64,000 nucleotides of DNA from WHSW01 sp963828755 (GTDB taxonomy: Bacteria > Actinomycetota > Thermoleophilia > Solirubrobacterales > 70-9): contig CAWHFY010000021.1 of NCBI GenBank assembly GCA_963828755.1, positions 1 to 64,000 on the forward strand, in the 5' to 3' direction. How positions within the stretch are numbered: position 1 is the stretch's first letter; every line of letters starts with the position of its first letter. A program made the translations under genes and the position numbers. Positions 48,092 through 55,407 of the stretch are shown in pieces. The notes below the pieces were generated by a model. The model had not been told where the DNA came from. It saw only the letters and a list, made by a program, of their open reading frames with translations, and did no database searches.

Positions 48092-48724
48092 ATGGAGTCT
48101 GCCGCCCACACCCACGATCACCACGATATGCCGAGCTCGGGGACCGCGCTCACCGGCGTCGCCGTCAGCGCCACGCTTCACTGCCTGACCGGGTGCGCGA
48201 TCGGGGAGATCGCCGGCGTTGCGATCGGAACCGCGCTGGGCCTCGGCAACTTCGAGACGATCGTCCTGGCGATAGTCCTGGCGTTCGTGTTCGGCTACGG
48301 GCTGACAAGCCTGCCGTTGCTGCGGGCCGGCCTGGCGCTCGGCGCGGTGATCCCGATCGCTCTCGCCTCGGACACTCTCTCGATCGCGACGATGGAGATC
48401 GTCGACAACGCGATCCTGCTGGTCATCCCCGGTGCCATGGACGCGGGACTCGCTGACATCCTGTTCTGGGGGTCGCTCTCGTTCGCGCTCGCGGTGGCGT
48501 TCGTGCTGACCGTGCCCGTCAACCGTTGGCTGATCAGCAAGGGCAAGGGACACACCGCCGTCCACGAGACCGGCATCCACGGAGGCCCGTCACCGCGCGT
48601 CGTGGGCGCGACCTTGGCCATCGCCGCCGTCTTCGGCACCGCGGTCCTGATCGCCGAGGCGGTCGGCGGAGACGGTGAGGGTGAGGCGCGCTCAGGTGCG
48701 ATGACCGAATCGGAGATGAACTGA
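48092..48724 (+). CDS. DUF4396 membrane protein
   Basis: This 210-residue integral membrane protein has the DUF4396 pattern: ATLHCLTGCAIGEIAGVAIG, FVFGYGLTSLPLLRAGL, MEIVDNAILLVIPGAMDAGL and FWGSLSFALAVAFVLTVPVN followed by RWLISKGKGH. The N-terminus is His-rich (HTHDHHDM), and a CxxxC-like pair lies in the first helix, both fitting metal handling. It is followed 12 bp later by the csoR-type gene under the same operator. Confidence 0.87.
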   Translation: MESAAHTHDHHDMPSSGTALTGVAVSATLHCLTGCAIGEIAGVAIGTALGLGNFETIVLAIVLAFVFGYGLTSLPLLRAGLALGAVIPIALASDTLSIATMEIVDNAILLVIPGAMDAGLADILFWGSLSFALAVAFVLTVPVNRWLISKGKGHTAVHETGIHGGPSPRVVGATLAIAAVFGTAVLIAEAVGGDGEGEARSGAMTESEMN

Positions 48725-48736
48725 AAGACCGGAGGG

Positions 48737-49027
48737 GTGAAGGTGACCGAAACACGCGGATACACGGAGAACAAGGACGCGGTTCAGAAGCGGCTGCGGC
48801 GGATCGAGGGCCAAGTGCGCGGCGTCGAGGGAATGGTCGAGGAGGACCGCTACTGCATCGACGTCGTCACTCAGATCACCGCGATCCAAGCCGCGCTCGA
48901 CAAGGTGGCCCTCGAACTGCTCGGAGACCACGCCAGGCACTGCGTCATCGATGCGGCGAACGGCGACCAGGCCGAGAAGACCGAAGAACTGATGGGCGCG
49001 GTCAAGCGGCTACTTCGTCGCGGCTGA
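48737..49027 (+). CDS. csoR: CsoR-type metal-sensing repressor (DUF156)
   Basis: This 96-residue helical repressor has RLRRIEGQVRGVEGMVEEDR, then YCIDVVTQI and LLGDHARHCVID. The Cys, His-x3-Cys set matches copper-sensing CsoR rather than nickel or formaldehyde relatives. The family releases DNA when Cu(I) binds. Two palindromes in this island are its probable targets, and it lies in the operon that one of them controls, so autoregulation is likely. Confidence 0.9.
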   Translation: MKVTETRGYTENKDAVQKRLRRIEGQVRGVEGMVEEDRYCIDVVTQITAIQAALDKVALELLGDHARHCVIDAANGDQAEKTEELMGAVKRLLRRG

Positions 49028-49125
49028 GCGATGGCGGTGCCGATCTGGCACTCGACGTTCCCAATCTCACGTTCGGCGGGTTGCTCGCCTGACAGGGGCG
49101 GATCCTCGTCGGCTCGCTTCGGCTC

Positions 49126-50271
49126 GTGAGTGGATTTGTCGACACCGTCGCTGAGGGCGTCAAGCAGTCGCTCCTGATGGCCTATGAAGTGTGGTGGGCC
49201 CTGGTCCTCGGCTTCGCGATCTCGGCGATCGTCCAGGCCTGGGTCCCCCGCGAGCGGATCGAGGGCGCGTTGTCGGGCAGCGGCCCGCTGCCGGTCGCGA
49301 AGGCGACCGGGCTCGGCGCTGCGTCCTCGTCGTGCTCCTACGCGGCGATCGCGATCGCCAAGTCGCTGTTTCAGAAGGGCGCCTCAGCCGCGACCGCGCT
49401 CGCCTTCCAGTTCGCCTCGACCAACCTCGTCTGGGAGCTTGGCCTGGTCCTCTGGGTCCTGATCGGCTGGCAGTTCACGCTGGCCGAGTACGTCGGCGGG
49501 ATCGTGATGATCGTCTTGATGGTGCTGATGCTGCGCCTGTTCGTCTCACCGCGACTCGAGGCACGGGCGCGAAAGCATGCCCAGGACGCCGACGCCGGGC
49601 ATCAGCACCACGGCGCCGGCTCTCGGCTGCCCTGGCGCCGGCGGCTCGTTTCGGTCGAGGCGTGGTCCGACGTCGCGCACAACTTCCGCGGCGACTGGCA
49701 GATGCTGTGGAAGGAGATCAGCATCGGCTTCCTGCTCGCCGGGTTCATCGGACTGCTCGGCGACGACTTCTTCAACTCCCTGTTCGTCGAGAACGCCTCG
49801 CCCGCGGTGACCGCGATCGAGAACGTGATCGTCGGGCCGCTGATCGCCGTGCTCAGCTTCGTCTGCTCGGTCGGCAACGTCCCCTTGGCGGCAGTGCTGT
49901 GGTCCGGGGGGATCAGCTTTGCGGGGGTGATGGCGTTCATCTTCGCCGACCTGATCGTGATCCCGATCGTGCTCGCCTACCGCAAGTACTACGGGACCTC
50001 GTTCGCGCTGCGGATCACGGCGCTGATGTTCGTGACCATGGTCGTCGCCGCGTTGATCGTCGACGGCCTCTTCAGCGCGGCCGACCTGATCCCGACGGGC
50101 CCGCGGCCGAGTCGCGAGGACATCTTCGGCTCGGTCGAGCTCGACTACAAGCTGGTCCTCAACCTCGTCGGCCTGGCGGTGTTCGCGGCGCTGTTCTGGC
50201 TCACCAGGCGTCGGGGGTCACGATCCCGTGTGCGGCATGAAGGTCGACCGGCGGAAGGCGCTAACGCTTAG
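49126..50271 (+). CDS. ArsP/DUF318-like permease, broken YHS start at the C-terminus
   Basis: This membrane protein of about 8-9 helices is of the PF03773 predicted-permease group. It has GAASSSCSYAAIAIAKSLFQ and FQFASTNLVWELGLVLW in the first half and FVCSVGNVPLAAVLWSGGIS in the second, the paired motif of the family. A His-rich cytoplasmic loop (DADAGHQHHGAGS) separates them. The last 20 residues are out of frame with DPVCGMKVDRRKA, the typical start of a YHS domain, which suggests a one-base error near 50218 or a decayed domain. The rest of the YHS domain is missing. A role in exporting a metal species is inferred. Confidence 0.87.
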   Translation: MSGFVDTVAEGVKQSLLMAYEVWWALVLGFAISAIVQAWVPRERIEGALSGSGPLPVAKATGLGAASSSCSYAAIAIAKSLFQKGASAATALAFQFASTNLVWELGLVLWVLIGWQFTLAEYVGGIVMIVLMVLMLRLFVSPRLEARARKHAQDADAGHQHHGAGSRLPWRRRLVSVEAWSDVAHNFRGDWQMLWKEISIGFLLAGFIGLLGDDFFNSLFVENASPAVTAIENVIVGPLIAVLSFVCSVGNVPLAAVLWSGGISFAGVMAFIFADLIVIPIVLAYRKYYGTSFALRITALMFVTMVVAALIVDGLFSAADLIPTGPRPSREDIFGSVELDYKLVLNLVGLAVFAALFWLTRRRGSRSRVRHEGRPAEGANA

Positions 50272-50717
50272 GCGGGGGCGGCGGTCCGCTCGCGCTCGGC
50301 CTTCGCGGCCTCGACCAGTTGCGCGTAGCGGACCTGCTGGCCGGCTGCGCCCCAGTTGCCGTCGGGGACCTCGCGGATCAGCGTCCAGACCCGGATCCCC
50401 TCGCTCTCCGGCAACCCCGCGGCCCGCAGGACGGCCTCGTTGACCGAAGTCACGAGGATGCCCTTGCGACGGTCCGAGAGCGCGCCGTCGGGAACGGTGA
50501 TCTGGACCCGGAAGCGCGGCTCGCCGCCGGAGCGGCCGCCGACGGCGAGCGACGCGGGGTCGATCTCGTTCGAATAGACCCAGGTGATCGAGCGGAAGAA
50601 GTCGGTGTCGGGCGCGCCCTCGGCCTCGAGCAGCTTGGTCGCCAGCTCGTCGAGTAGCTCGGCCTTCGCCTCGGGCGCGATCGCCCCGCTCGGGTAGGTG
50701 ACGTCGATCATCGGCAT
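50268..50717 (-). CDS. Tautomerase superfamily protein
   Basis: This 149-residue protein starts MPMIDVTYPSGAIAPEAKAE, leaving Pro at position 1 after Met removal, as in 4-oxalocrotonate tautomerase. A second similar unit begins near PRFRVQITVPDGALSDRRKG, so it looks like a fused pair of the fold. GGAGGACC precedes the ATG. The substrate is unknown. It is convergent with the permease gene. Confidence 0.75.
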   Translation of the reverse strand: MPMIDVTYPSGAIAPEAKAELLDELATKLLEAEGAPDTDFFRSITWVYSNEIDPASLAVGGRSGGEPRFRVQITVPDGALSDRRKGILVTSVNEAVLRAAGLPESEGIRVWTLIREVPDGNWGAAGQQVRYAQLVEAAKAERERTAAPA

Positions 50718-50797
50718 AGGGGTCCTCCAGACCGTCGTGAGTTGTCCGCGGACCATACGCCGGGCTGTTCGCGGAGGCGATCCGCTCGCCGCGCTGC

Positions 50798-51181
50798 CTA
50801 CAGGGTGGCCGAGGCCGAGCAGCGCTCGCCGGTGCGCTTGTTGCGCGCCGCAGCCTTGATCGCGTCCTTGCCGGCCAGGTCGTCGATCCGCCGCTCGATC
50901 GAAAACGAGCCGCTGCGGCCGTGCGTCGTCGCGCTGCCCTTGAAGGCAACCGAGCCGTTGTCCTTGATCTTCACCCGCCAGACATCGCCGGACTTGTTCT
51001 GGTCGACCTCGAACTCGACCTCGATCCGGCCGTTGTCCGGCTTGACCTTGATCTTCGACGTGCTCGAGTCGGTGCACGTACCCGGGTTGCGGATGTCGTC
51101 GCCACCGCTGGCCCCGGCGCCCGACGCGAGGGCGATCGAGGCGGTGAGTGCGCCAACGATCGGAGCGATTCTGCTGTTCAT
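50798..51181 (-). CDS. Small exported protein of unknown function
   Basis: This 127-residue protein has a signal peptide (IAPIVGALTASIALASGAGA). The mature part is beta-rich and charged (SKIKVKPDNGRIEVEFEVDQ, WRVKIKDNGSVAFKGSATTH), with two Cys near its ends. It resembles short secreted actinobacterial proteins without an assigned role. No family is named. Confidence 0.72.
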   Translation of the reverse strand: MNSRIAPIVGALTASIALASGAGASGGDDIRNPGTCTDSSTSKIKVKPDNGRIEVEFEVDQNKSGDVWRVKIKDNGSVAFKGSATTHGRSGSFSIERRIDDLAGKDAIKAAARNKRTGERCSASATL

Positions 51182-51302
51182 CGGCTTCCTCCCTGGTCGT
51201 GGCTGCCGTGCATCTTCAACCCGCCCACGCGGCCACCATCACGAATATGAGTAAACGTTCGCATTTGTCCGCGCCAACCGCTACCGTGGCGGCCGTCAGA
51301 TA

Positions 51303-51447
51303 ACCGGTAAAGCCGAGTTCTGGTCACCCAAAGGGGGACCGGAAACGGGGGAACCAACTGTTTTGGGGCTAACCCGTCGCACCAGCGACGGGGGCGCAGG
51401 CTCTTTCAGCGCCAGCCCGTCAGCTAACCCCGTAGGCCGACGAAAGG
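51303..51447 (+). ncRNA. Cyclic di-AMP riboswitch (ydaO/yuaA type)
   Basis: The leader of the M23 peptidase gene has the conserved blocks of the ydaO motif: ACGGGGGAACCAA, TTTTGGGGCTAACCCG, GCAGGCTCTTTCAGCGCC and CCCGTCAGCTAACCCCGTAG followed by GC and a purine-rich tail. In actinobacteria this class typically precedes cell-wall hydrolases and is switched off by c-di-AMP. Confidence 0.9.
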
Positions 51448-51456
51448 GACTGCACA

Positions 51457-52026
51457 GTGATTTCGACTCGGACCAGCGCACGATGGCGATCGGCCCCCGC
51501 GCTCCTGCTCGCCGCCGCCGCGATCGGCGGCGTCACCTCCGAGGCCCTCGCCTCCGACTCGGGCGGCATCGGCAGCGGTGGGGGACCGGCGGCACGGGCG
51601 GCAGCGGGACCCAGACCACCGCCGGGGTCTTCCCGATCCGCGCCCATCACACCTACGGCGACGGGATCGGAGCCGGTCGCGGCCATCAAGGCCAGGACCT
51701 GATGGCGAAGTGCGGCAAGACGGTCGTCGCCGCGCAGGCCGGCCGCGTCGCGCGGGTCGCCTACTCAGTCGGCGGCGGGCAACTACGTCGTCCTCGCCGG
51801 GCCGGGCAAGGCCCCTGACACCGTCTACATGCACCTGCTGCACCGCTCGCCGGTGAAGGTCGGCCAGCGGCTTGCCGCCGGCGACAAGCTGGGCCTCGTC
51901 GGCCAGACCGGCGACGCCACCGCGTGCCACCTGCACTTCGAGATGTGGGGCCCGCCGGGCTGGTACAAGGGCGGCGACCTGATCAACCCGCTGCCCTACC
52001 TGAAGCGCTGGGACAAGACGAGCTGA
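51457..52026 (+). CDS. Exported M23 (LytM-type) peptidase, two frame breaks
   Basis: The product has a signal peptide (SARWRSAPALLLAAAAIGGV), a Gly/Thr-rich linker and an M23 metallopeptidase domain. The zinc ligands are in AGRGHQGQDLMAKCG and ATACHLHFEMWGP. Breaks occur near 51583 (in a G run, one base lost) and near 51775 (one base gained). Corrected, the protein is about 190 residues. Family members cut peptidoglycan peptides. It is under the c-di-AMP riboswitch just upstream. Confidence 0.9.
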
Positions 52027-52027
52027 G

Positions 52028-52964
52028 TTACTGGGTGCCCCACCAGACGTAGGCCAACTCGATCCCCATCACGTCCTGCCACGGCTGCGAGTTGTCGTAG
52101 CGCGCGGTCACCGAGTACTTGTGGCCGGCGATCACCTTCTCGTGCATGATGCAGGAGTTGATGTACGCGAGGTGGGTGGGGTTCTGGTGATAGCCGGCCG
52201 TGCCGACGCACGCCGGCGAGTTCGGGGCGGTGTCTTTGAGGGTGATGTCGATGCCCCCCTCGTGCAGGTGACCGCCGGCGAACATCGCGATCCCGTCGGC
52301 CGGTGCCCGCCAGGTCGCGGACTTGGTGTAGACGCTGCCCGGGCCGCCATCGCCGGGAACGTCGTAGGTCGAGTTTCCGCAGCCGGTGATGTCCAGGAAC
52401 AGGGGCTCGACCGGTCGCGAGTTGGTGGCGTCGGCGCCGGGTTGGTAGCCGAGCTTGTATTGGATGTAAACGGTCTTCGCCGGGGTGCCGGCCGGCGTCT
52501 CGTTCATCAGGTGATAGATCGACCCCCATTGGTCACTCGCTCCGACCAGATAGGCGTAGGGACCCCACAGGGTGATCGGCGTGCGCTCCATGCCGGCACC
52601 GATAAAGCGCTGCCGCCTGGTCGGGCAGAACCGGTCCTGGTGTGCCGAGGTCGTCATCACGATGTGGTGGAGGTGGACGTCGTGGGCGCTCACCGGGTTG
52701 CCGTTTGCGTCGACGACGTCGAACTCGGCGCTCTTGAGGCCGAACGAGCCGGAGGGACGGGGCATGCCCGACGACGGCGACCCCATCACCTCATCGCCGG
52801 GCCCGAGCGTGAACGGCCCGTAGCGAAAAGTCTCCGTCACCATCGCGCCGCCGCCGGGGGGCGCGTTGACGAGCGGCTCGCACCCAGCTGCGAACAGCGC
52901 CGCGGATGCGGTCAGGACGACCGCGGCAGCGACCCTGAGAGATACCCGACCGTTGGAGATGCAC
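52028..52964 (-). CDS. Lipoprotein resembling copper type II monooxygenases, one likely frame break
   Basis: The mature part has VHLHHIVMTTSAHQDRFCP, GPYAYLVGASDQWGSIYHLM, MFAGGHLHEGGIDITLKD and LAYINSCIMHEKVIAGHKYS. The HH pair, the HxH pair and a Met/His late in the chain recall the CuH and CuM ligands of peptidylglycine hydroxylating monooxygenase; this is my inference. An in-frame lipoprotein signal precedes it (RVAAAVVLTASAALFAAGC). The best ribosome site and GTG (52964) are one base out of frame with that signal, so an error near 52945 is likely. The uninterrupted frame begins near 52843. Confidence 0.7.
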
Positions 52965-53164
52965 CCTCCTGACGTCTCGTGCGTTCGTCCTTGGCGGACT
53001 GGCGCGCTGCCACTGAGCCTCGTCCTTCACCGCCCCCGGTGTCAACCGGATGCCGCGCCGAAGTTCGCAAATAGCGTGAACTAGGCGCCGGTGGGCGACG
53101 GCGTCCTACGAGCGGCCGGTCTCCGTCGGCACCCTCCCCTAGGCCGCGAGATACTGCGCGGGCG

Positions 53165-53551
53165 ATGTCGCAGGAGAACGTGGAGGCAGTCCGCAAGGTC
53201 ACCAACGCCATGGCGCGTGACGACCTTGACGAGGTGCTCCGCCGCTGCGATCCAGACGTCATCTACAAGCCCGCCCAGGAAGCGGCGACCTATGGTCAAC
53301 AAGACCTCCGGAGAGCCTTGGAACGGTGGGGAAGCGATATCGAGCGGCTGGAACTGGTCACCGAGGAGCTTCTTGATGCTGGAGATCGCGTGGTCCTGAC
53401 GATCCTTCTTCGTGGCCGAGGACGCATTAGCGGGGCCGAGATCGCCACGCGCTTCTACGAGGTCTTCAAGCTGCGCGACGGCGCGATCTTGCGCTGGGAG
53501 GAGTTCACCGATCGAGGCCCGGCCCTCGAAGCCGCCGGGCTCTCGGAGTAG
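53165..53551 (+). CDS. SnoaL-like (NTF2-fold) protein
   Basis: This 128-residue protein starts MSQENVEAVRKVTNAMARDD. It has the cone-shaped NTF2/SnoaL pattern: CDPDVIYKPAQEAATYGQQD, RRALERWGSDIERLELVTEE and FYEVFKLRDGAILRWEEFTD. Many paralogues of this type occur in Thermoleophilia. No catalytic residues can be assigned. Confidence 0.85.
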   Translation: MSQENVEAVRKVTNAMARDDLDEVLRRCDPDVIYKPAQEAATYGQQDLRRALERWGSDIERLELVTEELLDAGDRVVLTILLRGRGRISGAEIATRFYEVFKLRDGAILRWEEFTDRGPALEAAGLSE

Positions 53552-53554
53552 GCG

Positions 53555-53686
53555 ATGTCGCAGGAGAACCTCGCGGTGTTCAAGCGCGCGGTTGAGGCGG
53601 CCAAACGGCGAGACGTCGAAAGTCTGCTGCTTGACTTCAGGCGAACCGCGCCTCAATGCGGTCGATCGGCGAGACTGCGCTCGTGA
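53555..53686 (+). pseudogene. Truncated SnoaL-like copy
   Basis: A second start, MSQENLAVFKRAVEAAKRRD then VESLLLDF, follows the intact SnoaL gene with the same 19-bp leader. Similarity ends after about 29 residues, and the frame stops at 53686 inside the next gene's start. It looks like a duplicate cut off by a deletion. Confidence 0.65.
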
Positions 53687-55332
53687 GCGCCTCGAAGCCG
53701 GTCTTGATCGCGGTCGACGACGACCCCGCGGCGCTCGCGCGCATCCGCGGCGAGCTCGACCGCCGCTACGGCCAGGACTACCGGGTCGTCTGCGGCAACT
53801 CGCCGGAGACCGCGATCGCCCGGCTGGAGGAGATGCGGGCCGCCGGCGAGTCGGTCGCGTTGGTGCTCGCCGACGTCTGGATGGCGGAGCAGCAGGGCTC
53901 CGAGATGCTCGACCGGGTCCGGCGCCTGCATCCACACGCGAAGCGGGCGCTCCTGATCGACTGGGGAGCCTGGGGCCATCGCCCGACCGCCGACGCGCTC
54001 CTGCACGCGATGGCCACCGGGAGGATCGATTACTACGTGCTGAAGCCGGCGCGGGACGCCGACGAGCAGTTCCACCGGATCGTCGCCGAGTTCCTGCACG
54101 AGTGGGCGCGTGAGAACTCCGCGGTCGCCCACGAGCTCTCGATCGTGGCGGATCCGGCCGAGTCGCGGACCCACCAGATCCGTGACCTGCTCAAACGGAG
54201 CGGCGTGCCGCACGGCTTCGAGCCCTCGCAGGGAATGGCCCCCACCCTGCGCATGCGCGACGGCCGCGAGCTGCGCGACCCGTCGAACGAGGAGATCGTC
54301 GCCGCCTTCGGCGTCGACACAGAGCAGGTGGCGGAGTCGGAGTTCGATCTGGTGGTCATCGGCGCCGGCCCGGCCGGCCTGTCGGCGGCCGTCTACGCCT
54401 CCTCGGAGGGGCTGCGGACGCTGGTGGTCGAGCGCGAGACGATCGGGGGCCAGGCCGGGTCGAGCTCGCTGATCCGCAACTACCTCGGGTTCTCGCGGGG
54501 GGTCACCGGGTCCGAGCTCGCCCAGCGCGCGTACCAGCAGGCCTGGGTCTTCGGCACCCGCTTTGCGATCAGCCGCGACGTGCAGGAGCTGCGGCTGGAC
54601 TCCCACCCGTATGGCGTGGTCTGCGACCGCGGCCTGACGGCCTACGGGAAGGCCGTGCTGCTCGCGACCGGCGCCTCCTACAGGCGCCTCGACATCCCCG
54701 GGCACGACCAGCTGACCGAGGCCGGCGTCTACTACGGCGCCTCAACGGTCGAGGGGCTGGGTCTCGGGAGCGAGGACGTCTACGTGGTCGGCGGCGGCAA
54801 CTCGGCCGGCCAGGCGGCGCTGCACCTGGCCCGCTCGGCCGCCCGGGTGCACCTGGTCATCCGGGGCGGCTCCCTGGCCGACGACATGTCGGACTACCTG
54901 CAGACGACGATCGAGGCGACGTCGAACGTCGAGGTGCTGGTCAACACTGAGGTGGTCGACGGTGGCGGTGACGGCTGGCTCGAGTGGCTCGAGCTGCGCG
55001 ACAACAACAGCGGCGAGCGGTGGCGGGTCGAGGCAGCGGCGCTCTTCGTCCTCATCGGCGCCAGGCCGCAGACCGCCTGGCTACCGGACGCGATCGTCAG
55101 GCACCCGAGCGGACACGTGCTCACCGGACGCGACGCGCTGGGCTTCGGCAGGTGGCCCCGGGAGCGCGCGCCGTCCCCGTACGAGACCAGCGTGCCCGGC
55201 GTGTTCGCCGTCGGCGACGCGCGCTGGGGCGCGGTCAAGCGGGTCGCCTCCGCCGTCGGCGAGGGGTCTGTGGCCATCCCCGACGTGCACGAATGGCTGG
55301 CCGCGAGCGCGGCCCGGAACGCGGCGCGCTAG
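53683..55332 (+). CDS. Receiver domain fused to thioredoxin-reductase-like flavoprotein
   Basis: Residues about 5-125 are a response-regulator receiver domain: acidic VDDDP, phospho-acceptor Asp in LVLADVWM, and Lys in YYVLKPARD. A thioredoxin-like spacer follows. The flavoprotein part has VIGAGPAGLSAAVYASSEGL, GGQAGSSSLIRNYLGFSRGV, VVGGGNSAGQAALHLARSAA and GVFAVGDARWGAVKRVASAV. The redox CxxC is missing (YYGASTVEGLG), as in the cNMP-domain paralogue at 4792-6465. No sensor kinase is adjacent. GTG 53683 is preferred; ATG 53656 is also in frame. Confidence 0.9.
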   Translation: MSASKPVLIAVDDDPAALARIRGELDRRYGQDYRVVCGNSPETAIARLEEMRAAGESVALVLADVWMAEQQGSEMLDRVRRLHPHAKRALLIDWGAWGHRPTADALLHAMATGRIDYYVLKPARDADEQFHRIVAEFLHEWARENSAVAHELSIVADPAESRTHQIRDLLKRSGVPHGFEPSQGMAPTLRMRDGRELRDPSNEEIVAAFGVDTEQVAESEFDLVVIGAGPAGLSAAVYASSEGLRTLVVERETIGGQAGSSSLIRNYLGFSRGVTGSELAQRAYQQAWVFGTRFAISRDVQELRLDSHPYGVVCDRGLTAYGKAVLLATGASYRRLDIPGHDQLTEAGVYYGASTVEGLGLGSEDVYVVGGGNSAGQAALHLARSAARVHLVIRGGSLADDMSDYLQTTIEATSNVEVLVNTEVVDGGGDGWLEWLELRDNNSGERWRVEAAALFVLIGARPQTAWLPDAIVRHPSGHVLTGRDALGFGRWPRERAPSPYETSVPGVFAVGDARWGAVKRVASAVGEGSVAIPDVHEWLAASAARNAAR

Positions 55333-55374
55333 GCGGCTAGGCCAGCGGCCGTCGGGCTCGCTCGCGCTGCGGCG

Positions 55375-55393
55375 GCGGCCGCCTCGAGGCCGC
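55375..55393. terminator. Hairpin between convergent flavoprotein and nrdJ genes
   Basis: GCGGCC-GCCTCGA-GGCCGC lies in the 75-bp gap where the two genes converge. The stem is short, and there is no T-run. Confidence 0.35.
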
Positions 55394-55407
55394 AGCTGCT
55401 CTACACG

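Noticed and set aside
48092..50271. Metal island as an integrated mobile element
   Set aside because: I see no integrase, transposase, direct-repeat ends or tRNA target at the borders, and base composition does not visibly change.
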